From Mermis nigrescens (Eukaryota; Nematoda; Enoplea; Mermithida; Mermithidae): a DNA stretch of 64,000 bases. The DNA lies in the NCBI GenBank assembly GCA_036768485.1, contig JAVLUZ010000142.1, positions 6,464,006 to 6,528,005 of the forward strand. The letters are read 5' to 3'. The notes under the pieces are model-generated. The model was not told where the DNA came from. It saw only the letters and a list, made by a program, of their open reading frames with translations, and did not search any database. A program made the position numbers and the translations under genes. This document shows, in pieces, positions 22,645-33,380 of this stretch (positions within the stretch are counted from its first letter, which is position 1; every line of letters begins with the position of its first letter).

Positions 22645-22808
22645 ACGCGAAAAAATTCGTTGGGGCTAAAGTCGTTTTGCATCGAACATCTTCCGCAATG
22701 GACGCTGTATAAACGGCAAAATTTTGAGCACAGTTCGTCCGGTAGTATGACGTCAACTCGCATCGATCCAATTAGTAATACGAAGACGATCAATTGCATG
22801 CCGCCGAA

Positions 22809-22878
22809 CATCAGCATTTTCGTCGTTGACTGCCAAATTATACCATCAGCATTTTCGTCGTTGACTGCCAAATTATAC
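22809..22878. repeat. Two direct 35-base copies in the LINE 5' region
   Basis: The segment starting 'catcagcattttcgtcgttg' is repeated back to back with a period of 35 bases and no visible mismatch. It lies upstream of LINE ORF1. Tandem promoter-proximal repeats are common in LINE 5' regions, but this may be simple slippage. Confidence 0.8.
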
Positions 22879-22899
22879 AAATAAGTTGGAGTTTTTGAA

Positions 22900-24042
22900 G
22901 AATATGGTGTGAACCGATTTTGTGCCATTCCGGCAGAACTGCCATACAATTGCGCGAAAACGATACTTTATGTCACTAAAAGACGCGGAAAAAAATAATA
23001 AACCAAATCCATACAAAACTCACAGAGTTACGGTACTTCAAACATCATACTTCGACATTCACCATTTTGAGCCACTTTAAGGAATTTTAGCAGTTTATCA
23101 AAGGTTTCCAATTTTTACTAATTAATATTTTCCTGCCATTTTCAAGATCGCAGATTACAAAAAATTAAGTTTTACTGCGTGGAAACAAAGATTAAAGAAA
23201 ATTTTTTTGTAATTTTTTGCCCAAATTTTCAAGAAATTTTTTTTAATTTCACTATTTTTAGCATTGTTCACATCCAGTTAAAGATTTCTACTTAAATACG
23301 ATTCAAACAGCATTTTTGGATTATCTTAAAGTTCCAACCATTTGAAGATTCAAGCAGTGAATGCAGAATAACATGTCGACTAGGTCGACCGCAACTTAGG
23401 TACATCGACCTGAGCATCTATACATCGACCTAAGCATCTATACGTTGACCTAAGCATCTACACCTCGACCTAAGCGGGAGCGACCTCGACCTAAGCAGCC
23501 GAAAACACCTTCTCAGATAAACTAAGCCTAAGCCTAAGCGTCATTTAAGCAGAAACTTGAATTTTCACATTATCTAGACAGAAAGAACATGCAAAAAATT
23601 GTTTTTTTCAAATTTAAAAATTTTCAAACAAAATTTTTTTCCGTAAAATAAAAGTTATTTTTTCGTAATCAGCGACCTTGAAAATGTCAGATACATATGT
23701 TTTCAGCCCAAATTCGGAACATTTTTGGTAAACTGTAAAATACCTCACTTTAATGTAGCTATATCCTGAGTAACTCTATCTTCACCAATATTGGTCCGTT
23801 TTTCATAAAATTTTTTTCCGCACTTTCTTTATGCATGTCCTCCTCATTTCAATCAATATCGTTCCTTTCCACGTACATCTGCAAGTTTTCCGTTCACACC
23901 ATATAGTAAAGTTTAGCCAATAAGGTTCGTGCTTCCGTAGTAAATCATTCATTCATTCATTTATTTATTCACTTAATATCACGAAGTGCAGAAATACATA
24001 GCTTTACACACCGTCTAATTGTTTTTATCACTTTCATAGACG
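22900..24042. other. Non-coding interior of element G with a CTAAGC minisatellite at 23375-23545
   Basis: AT-rich sequence without a gene. At 23375-23500 a unit of about 19 bases, 'tcgacctaagcatctatac', is repeated four or five times. Immediately after it comes 'taagcctaagcctaagcg' (about 23523-23540), three units of the nematode-type telomeric hexamer read as its complement. The short run is more likely derived from the minisatellite than from a telomere. Confidence 0.55.
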
Positions 24043-24364
24043 TTTGCAAACACCGTTTTTTCCACTTTTTGGTCTATTTGTCAACCAAAATTTTGGCAAA
24101 TGGAAAATATTTTTGGGCTTGGCTGGCATTTGTGGAAACTTTTTGCTAATGTTAAAAATGCGTTTTAGAGAGTTAAAACCACACCTGGACAATGGGTTCA
24201 ACTCGGTTCAACCCGGTATCACCTGATGGCCACTCGGTATCACCTGGGAAAATGGCGGGTGTCACCTGAATTTTTTGTGAAAAAATGAAGATACACGCTG
24301 CAAAACCAATGTAGGATTACTAAAACATGTAAATAGATCATTTAGACATATAGCCTAATCAGTA

Positions 24365-26075
24365 GTCCAACTAAACAACCAACCAACCAGTCAGCCAACC
24401 AATCAACCAAATAACTAACTAACTAACTAACCAGCCAACCAACCAACCAACCAACCAACCAACCAACCAACCCACCAACCAACCAACCAATCAACCAACT
24501 AACCAACCAACCAATCAACCAACTAACTAACTAAGCAACTAACTAATCAGCCAACCAACCGGTCAACCAATAGCAAACTAAACAGCCAACCAACTAACCA
24601 ATTAATTAACCAACCAACCAACCACCAAACAATCAACAACCAACCAATTAACCAACCAGCCAACCAGCCAACCCACCCACCAACAAACCAACCAACCAAC
24701 CAATAAACCAACCAACCAACCAACTAACCAACCAACCCACCAACCAACCAACCAACCAACCAACCAACCAACTAACCAACCAACCAACCAAGCAATCAAC
24801 TAACTAACTAACTAACTAACTAACTAATCAACCAACCAACCAACCGGTCAACCAATAGCAAACTAAACAGCCAACCAACTAACATTAACCAACTAACCAA
24901 CTACCAAACAATCAACAATCAACCAATTAACCAACCAGCCAACCAACCGACCCACCAACAAACCAACCAACCAACCAACCAACCAAACAACCAACTAACC
25001 AACCGGCCGACTAACCAATCAATCAGCCAACCAAGGAACTAGCCAACCAACCAACCAATCAAGTGGCCAACCAAGCAAGCAAGCAACCAACTAAGTAACT
25101 AACTGGCCATCCAACCAAGCCAGCAAAAAACTGGCCAACCAACCATTTAACTAGCCAACCAACCAATTAGCCAACCAACCAACCAGCAACCAACCAACCA
25201 ACCGGCCAATCAAACAACCAACCAACCAACGAACCAACTAACCGGCCAACCAACCATTTGAGTAGCCAACCAATCAATCAACCAACCAACCAACCAACCA
25301 ATCGACCAACCAGCCAACCAAACAACCAACTAGATACCCAATCAATTAACCAACCAACCCATTGGCCAACCAACCAACCAACCGACACACCACCAACCAA
25401 TCAACAAACTAACGAACCAAAACCCCAACTTACTGGCCAACCAACCAACCGGCCAACAGAGCAACTAACTAGTCAATCAACCAACCAGCCGACCGACCAA
25501 CTAAGAGGCCGCCCAACCAACCAACCAGCCAACCAACCAATTAACTAGCCAACCAACCGGCCAACCGACCAACCAACTAGCCAACCAACCAATCAAACAG
25601 CCAACCAACCGGCCAGCCAACTAGCTAACCGAATAACATGGCCAACCAAACAACAAAACAATAGGCCAATCAACCAACCAACTAGCCAATTAAACAACTA
25701 ACCGGCCAACCTACCACCCAGCCAAACTGCTAACAACTATCTGGCAAACCAACCAATTAGCCAATCAATGCATAACCGACCAATCAACCAACTCACAAAT
25801 CAATCACTCAGTTAATGAATGAACTAACCAACCAGTCTGCTGATAAACTGACAAGCCAACCCATTTAATGACCAACCGACCAAATGACGAATCATCAGAT
25901 CAATCAACCATCTAACCGACCAATCAACCAGCCACCCAGCCAACAAACCAACCAGTCAATCAATCAATTAGTCAACCATTAAACCAGTCAATCAACCAAC
26001 CAACCAAGCAACTGATCAATCATTTAATCAACCAACCAGCCAACTGACGAACCAACCACTTAACCATTCATTCCT
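24365..26075. repeat. (AACC)n tetranucleotide satellite
   Basis: About 1.7 kb of CCAA repeated with frequent substitutions (CAGC, CGGC, CTAA variants), ageing toward the right end. It produces long open frames on both strands: Asn-Gln-Pro-Thr on plus, Trp-Leu-Val-Gly on minus. These are artefacts of a period not divisible by three with no stop codon. It lies wholly within element N. Confidence 0.95.
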
Positions 26076-26929
26076 AAAATTTTTTCCCGACTTTTCAACT
26101 AAAAAGCTACACATGTTTTTGACGTTTCACAGCGTGAAAATACTAAAATTTACCGTGCCTGGCGCCATTTATTTGAAAACTCACCTTTTGCTTATTTCAG
26201 TTTTCGATAGATGAAATTTTTCGGCAAATAAAATTTTCTGCAGTTTTATCATACAAAAAGGTGCAAAATCGAGCGCAAAAGTATATAAATGTCGAAAATT
26301 TTTCGCCGCTCCGCGCCAGATAGCTATTTCAGCATACTTTTATTCTATTTTCATTTCATGTAAAACTTTTAGAAATTTTCGACGCTACGCATCAAACGCT
26401 ACAAATACGGGAAACCGAGCAGTAATTCAAGCTTCTAAACGTCCTTCCGCCAGAAATCCACGAATTTACCGGTACTTCGCGCTGGATTTTCACTGGAGTT
26501 AACGAAATTTAATGATTTTTTTCGCACAAAATTGTCGAAAACTTTAAAAATTTTTGAAGAAATGTTGTGCTAAAATCGATTTCAAACGAAAGTAGACGAC
26601 GTAAAACGCTGAAAAAACGCCAGTCCGCACGTGAAGGTCCTAAATTATTTGTCAATAAAAAATTCCGCAAAATCTACTTGAAAATGGTAAAAATTTCAAA
26701 ATATTTCATTAAATATTCCGTATTTTTTATCTTTGGAAACCTATAAATTGAAAGACTTCGGAGACCGTCTTTGCATTTGAACAAAGGGACCTTGTATAAA
26801 AACACTGGACAAAGGCATGCAATCGGTGCAGGTATCAGGGCGTAATATATGCTGCTACCGCAGCTGGCATTTAAGACTGAAGTCAAACATTGATTTAAAA
26901 TAATTTCTACATTTCTTATCTTTAGAAAT

Positions 26930-28200
26930 GTGTCAAATTGAGCTTCATAAAAACGCCCACTTTGCGCCAGATATAAATGCTGCTTAGCTTATATTTGTAA
27001 ACCTGCAAAAGTGAGCATAAAAGAATAAATACATCGAAAATTTCCAGCGCTTCGCGCCGGATATAATTTCTATTGCATACATTCAGAAAGCTGCAAAATA
27101 GAGCTCAAAAGGATAAAAACATCGGAAATTTACGGCGCTTCACGCAAACTATAATTACTGTATTGCTGTTTAGAAAGTTGCAAAATTTGGGTAAAAGGAT
27201 AGAACTCCCGAAAAGTTTCGGCGATTCGCGCCAGGCATAATTACCGGATTGTTTATATCTAGAAACCTGCAAATTTGAGTTTAAAAAAGATAAAAATGTA
27301 GAAATGTTTTGGCGCTTCGCGCCAGATATAATTTAAGCGCTCTCTATTAGGAAAGCTTCAAAATTCAGCTTGAAGAGATCAGAACGTCAAAAATTTTTCG
27401 CCAGTTATATAATACTCCCGTTTTTGCACTGTTTGTCTTCAAAGGCTGCAAAATTGAGTTTGAAAGAGTAAAAATGCTAAAACATTTCTCGAATCACAAA
27501 TTTTAAATTTTTTTAATATTTTCATTCGCCATTATATGGAGCTCGTCGACAGACGTTTAGTCGAATATATTTTTGTACTAGGTTCAAGTTTTACAGCTGG
27601 CGCAAAATTTTAGAGGACAAAAATCTGAATACCAGAATTTTGTCTTTCACTTATCAACCCTACATGCCTCAAAATTAAGTCGAAGGTGATGAAAATGCGC
27701 CGACGTTACTAATTTATTCATAAGTCTGTTTTGATAAATTCCTAAAATTGAGCTGAAATGGGAAATTATCAACATTTCTGCTAGATTTAATATTCTTATT
27801 TCCCGTTTCGCATGAAAGAAGCAGTTACAAACCTAAGCGAGGTTTAAGGATGATTAAGGCTGCAAATTTTGTGGCGAGAACGGTAATAAGTTTCGGTACT
27901 GCTTGTATACTCGTATCTTTGAAAAGCGATCATATTGAGCTTAAGATGATAGAAGGTCAAGATTATTTGGCGCTTCGTGCCAGATGTAATGTTTAATAAT
28001 GTTTTAAAAAATAAAAAGGCCAAAAGTTTCACGCACTATTTGACAGATATAATAAATTATTTCATTGTTTATTTGTAAAAAGGCTGCTTAATTGGACTTA
28101 TGTAAAGTATATGGTAGAAATTTTCCATAATAAGGTCGATTTTTTGCGTTGTCTTGTCCTTTAAAAATCTGCAAAATTGAGCTGGGGATGATAAAAAGGC
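26930..28200. repeat. ~120-base minisatellite with GGCGCTTCGCGCC
   Basis: About ten units, each with 'agaaa.ctgcaaaattgagc', then '.aaaa.gataaaaa..', then 'tttcggcgcttcgcgccagatataat'. An example with the perfect palindrome is at 27311-27323. Units decay toward the right. The palindrome can form a stable mini-hairpin when single-stranded. The stretch 26080-26930 has earlier, more diverged units and no gene. Confidence 0.75.
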
Positions 28201-28449
28201 CAAAAAAATTTCTAGAGGCGAACAACACTCTAAAAACTATAGTTGTAAACAATTAGTGTACTGACTGATGATGCTAAATGCGAGTAAATTAAGACGGATA
28301 AAACAAACGCAAATGATGCATGCAGACATGCAGAGCGTTTCGAAAAAGTTATGAGGTAACATATTCCAAACAACCCTTTTTCGAACCAGCAACCAACCAC
28401 AATTTTTGGCCGCCGGTATCACCTGGAAGACTGGCCTTTGTCCAGGTAT

Positions 28450-29190
28450 GGTTAAAACTTCAAAACTTTTTCGGCGTCGGCGCCGAGTTGGTTAAATTCT
28501 TACTTATTAGTAATCCTTAAGCAGCACGCGCCAATTGCAGCATTTTTATCGACAATCTGGTCTAGAACTTCATTACATTGAAAATCCTTATCTTCGCACC
28601 AGATTCGGTTAGTTTTTGTAATGCAAAAATGCGTTTTAGAGAAGTAAAACTTACAAAAATTTTTCAGCTGCGCCGAATTGATTTATTTTTTTGTTATTAA
28701 TATTTGAGCCGAGCCGCGTCATACTGCAGCATTTTTATCGAAAATTTGATCTAGAACTTTACTACAGTTGAAAATCCTTATCTTCTGCACGGATTCAGTT
28801 AGTTTTTAATGTAGAAATGGGTTTTAGAGAAGTGAAACTACAAAAATTTTGCAGCTTGCGCCTGAATTGATTTAATTTCTTTAATAAATAATATTTGGCC
28901 GCGCCAAAGTCAACTGCAGCATTTTATCGAAAATGTTGATCTAGAACTTTACTACGATTGAAAATCCTTATCTTCTGCACTGGATTCGGTTAGTTTTTGT
29001 AATGCAACAATGCGTTTCAGAGAGGTGAAACTACAAAAATTTTCGGCTTTACGCGCGAATTGATTTAATCTCACTTGTTATTGATGTTTGAGCCGCGCAG
29101 GCATCAATTGCAGCATTTTTATCGATAATCTGGTCCTAGAACTCCACTACGATTGAAAATCCTTACCTTCTGCACAGTTTTTGAGCTAAA
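28450..29190. repeat. ~200-base tandem units shared by elements X and Y
   Basis: Four units, each containing 'gcagcatttttatcga.aatctgg', 'aaaatccttatcttctgcac' and 'gcgtttcagagaagtgaaacta'. The same units occur inverted at 30590-30960 in element Y. The two sets form arms of a long inverted repeat spanning about 28.5-31.0 kb. Confidence 0.75.
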
Positions 29191-29550
29191 ATTTCAAAAT
29201 TTTCTAGCGCTTCGCGCCATTTGATAAATTATAATTTTAATTGTCAAAAACTTCGTTGGCCTAAAATGCTTTACTGAAGGAAGGAAATTAAGTTTGACAT
29301 AGATAAATAACGTTACTGATCGTGATATTCTTGTAGAGCGCGAAATTTTTATACAAAAAGTGCAGCAAACACCGCTATTGCATGTGTACATCAAAATTTT
29401 CCACGTAAAAACACTGATTTTTCAACACAGGCGCTCTATTTTGAACGTTTTTAGACCTCCAAAAATGTGGAAAAAGTCGGAAAAAGTGGAAAAAAATTTG
29501 GTTCGGTCTATAATGTCAACCAAATCGCCGGGAAAAACGGTGTTTTCAAA

Positions 29551-30110
29551 GCGCCTATAAACATTTTTTGATATATTTCAAAATGTAAGGATTTGCTTGC
29601 CACTGAGGTACATACAATTGGTAATAAAGTATTATTTATTTTTTCAAAAGCACATTGCAAACAGGAGCTCTTTCCAGAAATTTTTGATGATGTAAGTGCA
29701 ACTGAAAATTGGCGATCACTGTTTTAAGCACAGAAACTGTTTTTTCGAATAATGTGTATTGTAAACAATGCGACCTCTTTAGCTTAGGCCCTTGAGCAGT
29801 ATATCCTGATGGAGATCAGGAATCTGTTATTGAATGTTTGTCAGCTGTTGATGTTGAATAAAATGTTATACTTTGTGGTGCAGCATTAGTCTTCCATTAT
29901 TTTTGCATCTGCCTGTATAATGCAGATATGCTCCATGAGCTTTTCTGAGAGAATTAATGTTCATTATTTAGCCTTGAGTGTCCTTAGGATTAACAGGCAA
30001 GAGATCAGAATAAAATAGTTTGGTGAACCAAGGCAAATTGGCCTGAGCATGCTTGATATGCATGTGTACATACAATTGTAGATCTGCTGTACAACCTTTC
30101 CTGCAAAATA
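29551..30110. other. Element G sequence to the right of X, no gene
   Basis: Unique AT-rich DNA without an identifiable coding region. It belongs to the right flank of element G, leading to its CAGGAGAAT cluster. Confidence 0.5.
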
Positions 30111-30114
30111 TGAG

Positions 30115-30190
30115 CCAGGAGAATTTTCAGGAGAATCAAAATATTTTCAGGAGAATTTTCCCCAATTTTACACTCTGTGCAGGAGAATCT
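30115..30190 (+). repeat. Subterminal CAGGAGAAT cluster, right end of element G
   Basis: Four CAGGAGAAT motifs in about 75 bases, the last 20 bases before the inverted end ACCTGGCAACACTG. They match the left cluster at 18340-18530, which ties the two ends to one element. Confidence 0.75.
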
Positions 30191-30222
30191 GAATTTTGGG
30201 ACCTGGCAACACTGGTGCGCAC

Positions 30223-31460
30223 CACCGTTTTTTTCCCCAGCGATTTGGTTGACTGACATTATAGACCGAACCCAAAATTTTTTTCCACTTTTTCCGACTT
30301 TTTTCCACGTTTTTGGGAGGTCTAAAAACGTTTAAAATAGAGCGCCTGTGTTGAAAAATCAGTGTTTTTTAAGTAGAAAATTTTATGTACACATGCAATA
30401 GCGGTGTTTGATGCACTTTTTGTATAAAAATTTCGCGCTCTACAAGAAATATCACGATCAGTATACGTTATTTTTGTTGAAACTTGAATTTCCTTCCTTT
30501 AGTAAAGCATTTTAGCCAATTCTGAAGTCGTTTTTGACAATTAAAACTATAATTTATCAAATGGCGCGAAGCGTTAGAAAATTTTGAAATCTTAGCTCTC
30601 TAAATCATGTTTGCATTTCAAAAACTGTGCAGCAGAGTAAGATTTTCATTCATAGTGGAGTTCTAGGACCAGATTATCGATAAAAATGCTGCAATTGGCG
30701 CGCTACGCGACTTAAACATCAAAAATTTTTGTAGTTTCACTTCTCTAAGACGCATTTTTGCATTGCAAAAACTAACTGAATCTGTGCAGAAGATAAGGAT
30801 TTTCAATCGTAGTGAAGTTTCAGACCAGATTGTCGATAAAAATGATGCAATTGGCGAGGCGCGGCAAGATTAATAAGTAAGTAAATATAATCAATTCGCG
30901 TGCGTAGCGCCGAAAATTTTTGAAGTTTTAACTCTCTAAAACGCATTTTTAACATTATAAAAATTTTCCACATATGCCAACCAAGCCACTGGCGTAGCCG
31001 GTGGGGGGAAGGGGAATTCCCCCCTGGGGGAAAATTTTTACATTTTCAAAAAGTGAGCAATATGGTTGCGTGATGCTGTTTTGCGATGAAAAATCGAAAA
31101 ATTCGGTGCTTCGCGCCGGTTTATTCTATTATTTGGCAGTTTCTACCGTTTTATTGGTGGAAAATCAAAAAATTAGCGCTTCGCGCGCATAAAAGCATTT
31201 TTCCGTCAAAAACATGAAAAAATTTTTGAGAAAATTTAATTTTTTAATGGCTTAAATCGTGCAGGATGATGTAGAAAAAGCCTAAAAAAACACGTTATTT
31301 AACGGCCCCGCGCGTTTTTACGCGTTTTTTTAGACGAAAAAATTTTTCGGAATTCCCCCTGGCAAAAATCCTGGCTACGCCTATGAACCAAGCCCAAAAA
31401 TTTTTTCCATTTCCCAAAATTTTGGTTGACAAATAGACCAAAAAGTGGAAAAAAACGGTG
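30223..31460 (-). mobile_element. hAT-like element Y, reverse copy of X without N
   Basis: Runs from CACCGTTTTTTTCCCC to GGAAAAAAACGGTG. The left flank GTGCGCAC (30215-30222) and right flank GTGTGCAC (31461-31468) are an 8-base TSD with one mismatch. The left flank is also the right-hand TSD copy of element G, so Y inserted exactly at that site. Its ends and 200-base units are the reverse complement of X. Element Z is inserted near the right end. Confidence 0.8.
30988..31385. mobile_element. hAT-like MITE Z, GGCGTAGCC type
   Basis: A 398-base element with ends CACTGGCGTAGCC and GGCTACGCCTATG and a perfect 8-base TSD, AACCAAGC (30980-30987 and 31386-31393). Just inside are 'ggggaattcccccctggggg' and 'ggaattccccctgg'. 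Ends reading CAnTGGCGTAGCC are widespread in invertebrate hAT MITEs. It interrupts element Y; the host reads continuously when Z is removed. Confidence 0.88.
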
Positions 31461-31994
31461 GTGTGCACTGTCTGATCTTTGTAGTCCTAGGCCGTAGGGA
31501 TGCAACGAATATCCGGATCCGGATTCGTTATAATCCAGTATTATTTTGTATCCAGATCCGGATCCGGTATTTTGAAAAATTAGGATCCCGATCAGATCGG
31601 TATTTTTAAAAAATAAGATGCGGATCCGGTATTTTTACAGTTTAATACGGTTCCTAAACGGATCCAAAAGATTATGATCAAAGATCATTAAACCTTGAAT
31701 TGTATTGAAGAAACAACATCACTGTGAGACAGAAAGTATGCATGCTTCCATTGACATTTGCACTTTTTGCTTTCCCTGTTTCGAAGCAGTTTTTTCGCAA
31801 TCTGAACGTTTTTCTGCAAGGAAAGTAGACATGCCTGACGCGAATCTTCTACAATCTGTGCTTAACAAAAATACCTTTTTCCTTTTCTTCGATCTGCTGG
31901 GAATCCTCCGCTTTGAACTTTTTATAATCGTCGCATGCTTAGTTTGCAGATGCTTTTTCATACAGGTTGTACCATAGAAGGGCAGCACAAAATT

Positions 31995-32400
31995 CGATTG
32001 TGTCTCAAGAGCCCCACCGGTCCCAACAGCCCCACCGTCCCAACAGCCCCACCGTCCCAACAGCCCCACCAAAAATCCCAACAGCCCCACCCGTCCCAAC
32101 AGCCCCACCAGTCCCAACAGCCCCACCGTCCCAACAGCCCCACCAATAACCCCAACAGCCCCACCAATCCCAACAGCCCCACCTATCCCAACAGCCCCAC
32201 CAATCCCAACAGCCCCACCGTCCCAACAAGCCCACCGTCTCAACAGTCCCACCCGTCCCAACAGCCCCACCAATCCCAACAGCCCCACCGTCCCAACAAC
32301 CCCACTGTCCCAACAGCCCCACCGTCCCAACAGCCCCACCAATAATCCCAACAGCCCTACTAGTCCCAAGAGCCCCACCAATCTCAGCAGTTCCACCGTT
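31995..32400 (-). repeat. 15-base satellite CCCCACCGTCCCAACAG, first array
   Basis: About 25 units of roughly 15-17 bases in the CCCCACC orientation, with variants containing 'aatcccaac' or 'aataacccc'. The open frames on both strands are a consequence of the unit. It begins right after 'tctcaagagccccacc', whose reverse complement ends the second array, so the arrays are arms of an inverted repeat. Confidence 0.9.
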
Positions 32401-32924
32401 CCAGCCGTCCTACGGTTTCAACAGTCGCACTGTTCCAACCAAACATAAGCTTGGGGGAGGGGATGTTTAGAGTTCAACCCATAAACCCCCAAATTATGGT
32501 AGACCCCAGAATTCTATATTTAGCACTTTACCCCACCAGGACTTTTCGCCGCCAATTTTGGTTGCAACTACCCCACTGTTATAATCATAGCTTCATAGCT
32601 GCATGGCACGATCGGTCTGGAGAAGAGTTTTGAGCCAAAAATGACCTCAAAACTGGCATGAATGTTAAAATAGCGTAAAAACTACGCTAATCCACATTTT
32701 CTGGCTATTTTGAAGCAGATTAGCGTAAAAGTTTTGATTTTTATTGAATTTTAAAACACATCGATCTATGCATGCAATATGCAGCTACATTTGGGCAGTA
32801 CGTACTTTCGTACCTAAATTGTACGTACATGCTGTTCTTTTATGATCAAACGGAGCCCGTATAAGTTCAATAATTCAAAAGTACATCCGCCAAACGCACT
32901 TCTCGCATAATAGCAATCGCAGTA

Positions 32925-33380
32925 ATGGTGGGGCTGCTAGGATTATTGGTGGGGCTGTTGGGACGGTAGGGCTGTTGGGACGGTAGGGCTGTTGGGACGG
33001 TAGGGCTGTTGGGACGGTAGGGCTGTTGGGACGGTAGGGCTGTTGGGACGGTGGGGTTGTTGGGACGGTGGGGCTGTTGGGACTGTTGGGACGGAGTGGG
33101 GCTGTTGGGATTATCAGTGGGGCTGTTGGGACGGTAGGGGCTGTTGGGACGGTGGGGTTGTTGGGGCGGTAGGGCTGTTGGGATTGGTGGGGCTGTTGGG
33201 ATTGGTGGGGCTGTTGGGATTGGTGGGGCTGTTGGGATTATTGGTGGGGCTGTTGGGACGGTGGGACTGTTGGGACGGGTGGGGCTGTTGGGATTTTTGG
33301 TGGGGCTGCTGGGACGGTGGGGCTGTCGGGACGGTGGGGCTGTTGGGACTGTGGGGCTGTTGGGATTGGTGGGGCTCTTG
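32925..33380 (+). repeat. 15-base satellite GGGGCTGTTGGGACGGT, second array
   Basis: About 28 units in the opposite orientation to the first array, ending 'ggtggggctcttgaga'. The first seven units near 32955-33045 are nearly identical, showing recent local amplification. G-runs every 15 bases on one strand could support G-quadruplex folding; this is inference. Confidence 0.9.

Larger units (their letters stand above)
18652..22900 (-). mobile_element. CR1-type non-LTR retrotransposon (LINE), minus strand
   Basis: A nearly complete element: 5' region (about 22650-22900), ORF1 remnant with 2A motif and zinc finger, then ORF2 with apurinic-type endonuclease and reverse transcriptase. A short 3' UTR follows, ending in TTTGTA-type tandem units at 18652-18676. 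Terminal short tandem repeats instead of poly-A are typical of CR1. The element lies within hAT-like element G. ORF2 is almost open, with one frameshift cluster in the endonuclease, so the copy is fairly young but cannot move by itself. Confidence 0.85.
24180..28450 (+). mobile_element. hAT-like element N carrying an AACC satellite and a GCTTCGCG minisatellite
   Basis: Starts CACACCTGGACAATGG and ends CCTTTGTCCAGGTATG, an imperfect terminal inverted repeat. The TSD is a perfect GTTAAAAC (24172-24179 and 28451-28458). Across the insertion the host element X reads continuously as in its relative Y. 'GGTATCACCTGG' motifs lie just inside both ends. Nearly the whole interior is tandem DNA: AACC repeats, then 120-base units. 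No transposase is present. Confidence 0.85.
24051..29542 (+). mobile_element. hAT-like element X (interrupted by element N)
   Basis: Ends are CACCGTTTTTTCC and GGGAAAAACGGTG. Flanks TTTGCAAA (24043-24050) and TTTTCAAA (29543-29550) form an 8-base TSD with one mismatch. Inside one end is 'ttggtctatttgtcaacc'; inside the other is 'gatttggttgacattatag', an asymmetric pair that recurs in reverse in element Y (30223-31460). Removing element N (24180-28450) leaves about 1.2 kb, the size of Y, which strongly supports both sets of boundaries. Beside the right end are about four 200-base units with 'aaaatccttatcttctgca'. Confidence 0.8.
18326..30214. mobile_element. Large hAT-like element G (11.9 kb including nested insertions)
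   Basis: Left end CAGGGTTGCCAGGT and right end ACCTGGCAACACTG are inverted repeats matching at 13 of 14 positions. They are flanked by a perfect 8-base TSD, GTGCGCAC (18318-18325 and 30215-30222). CAG-start ends of this type with 8-base TSDs are characteristic of hAT elements. Multiple CAGGAGAAT motifs sit just inside both ends (18340-18530 and 30115-30190), like the subterminal repeats that hAT transposases bind. Inside lie a CR1 LINE and element X, which itself contains element N. The original element may therefore be only a few kilobases. No transposase (hATC or zinc-finger BED domain) was recognised. The alternative is two unrelated element ends that share the TSD by chance. Confidence 0.7.

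Noticed and set aside
23523..23540. Interstitial telomere
   Set aside because: Only three hexamer units, directly beside a minisatellite with the same CTAAGC core. Chance derivation is simpler.
24602..25548. Long ORFs coding repeated WLVG or NQPT
   Set aside because: They arise from the AACC tetranucleotide array, which lacks stop codons in several frames on both strands. They are not genes.
31995..33380. CRISPR-like regular repeats
   Set aside because: The units are contiguous with no unique spacers, and the genome is eukaryotic. This is a satellite.
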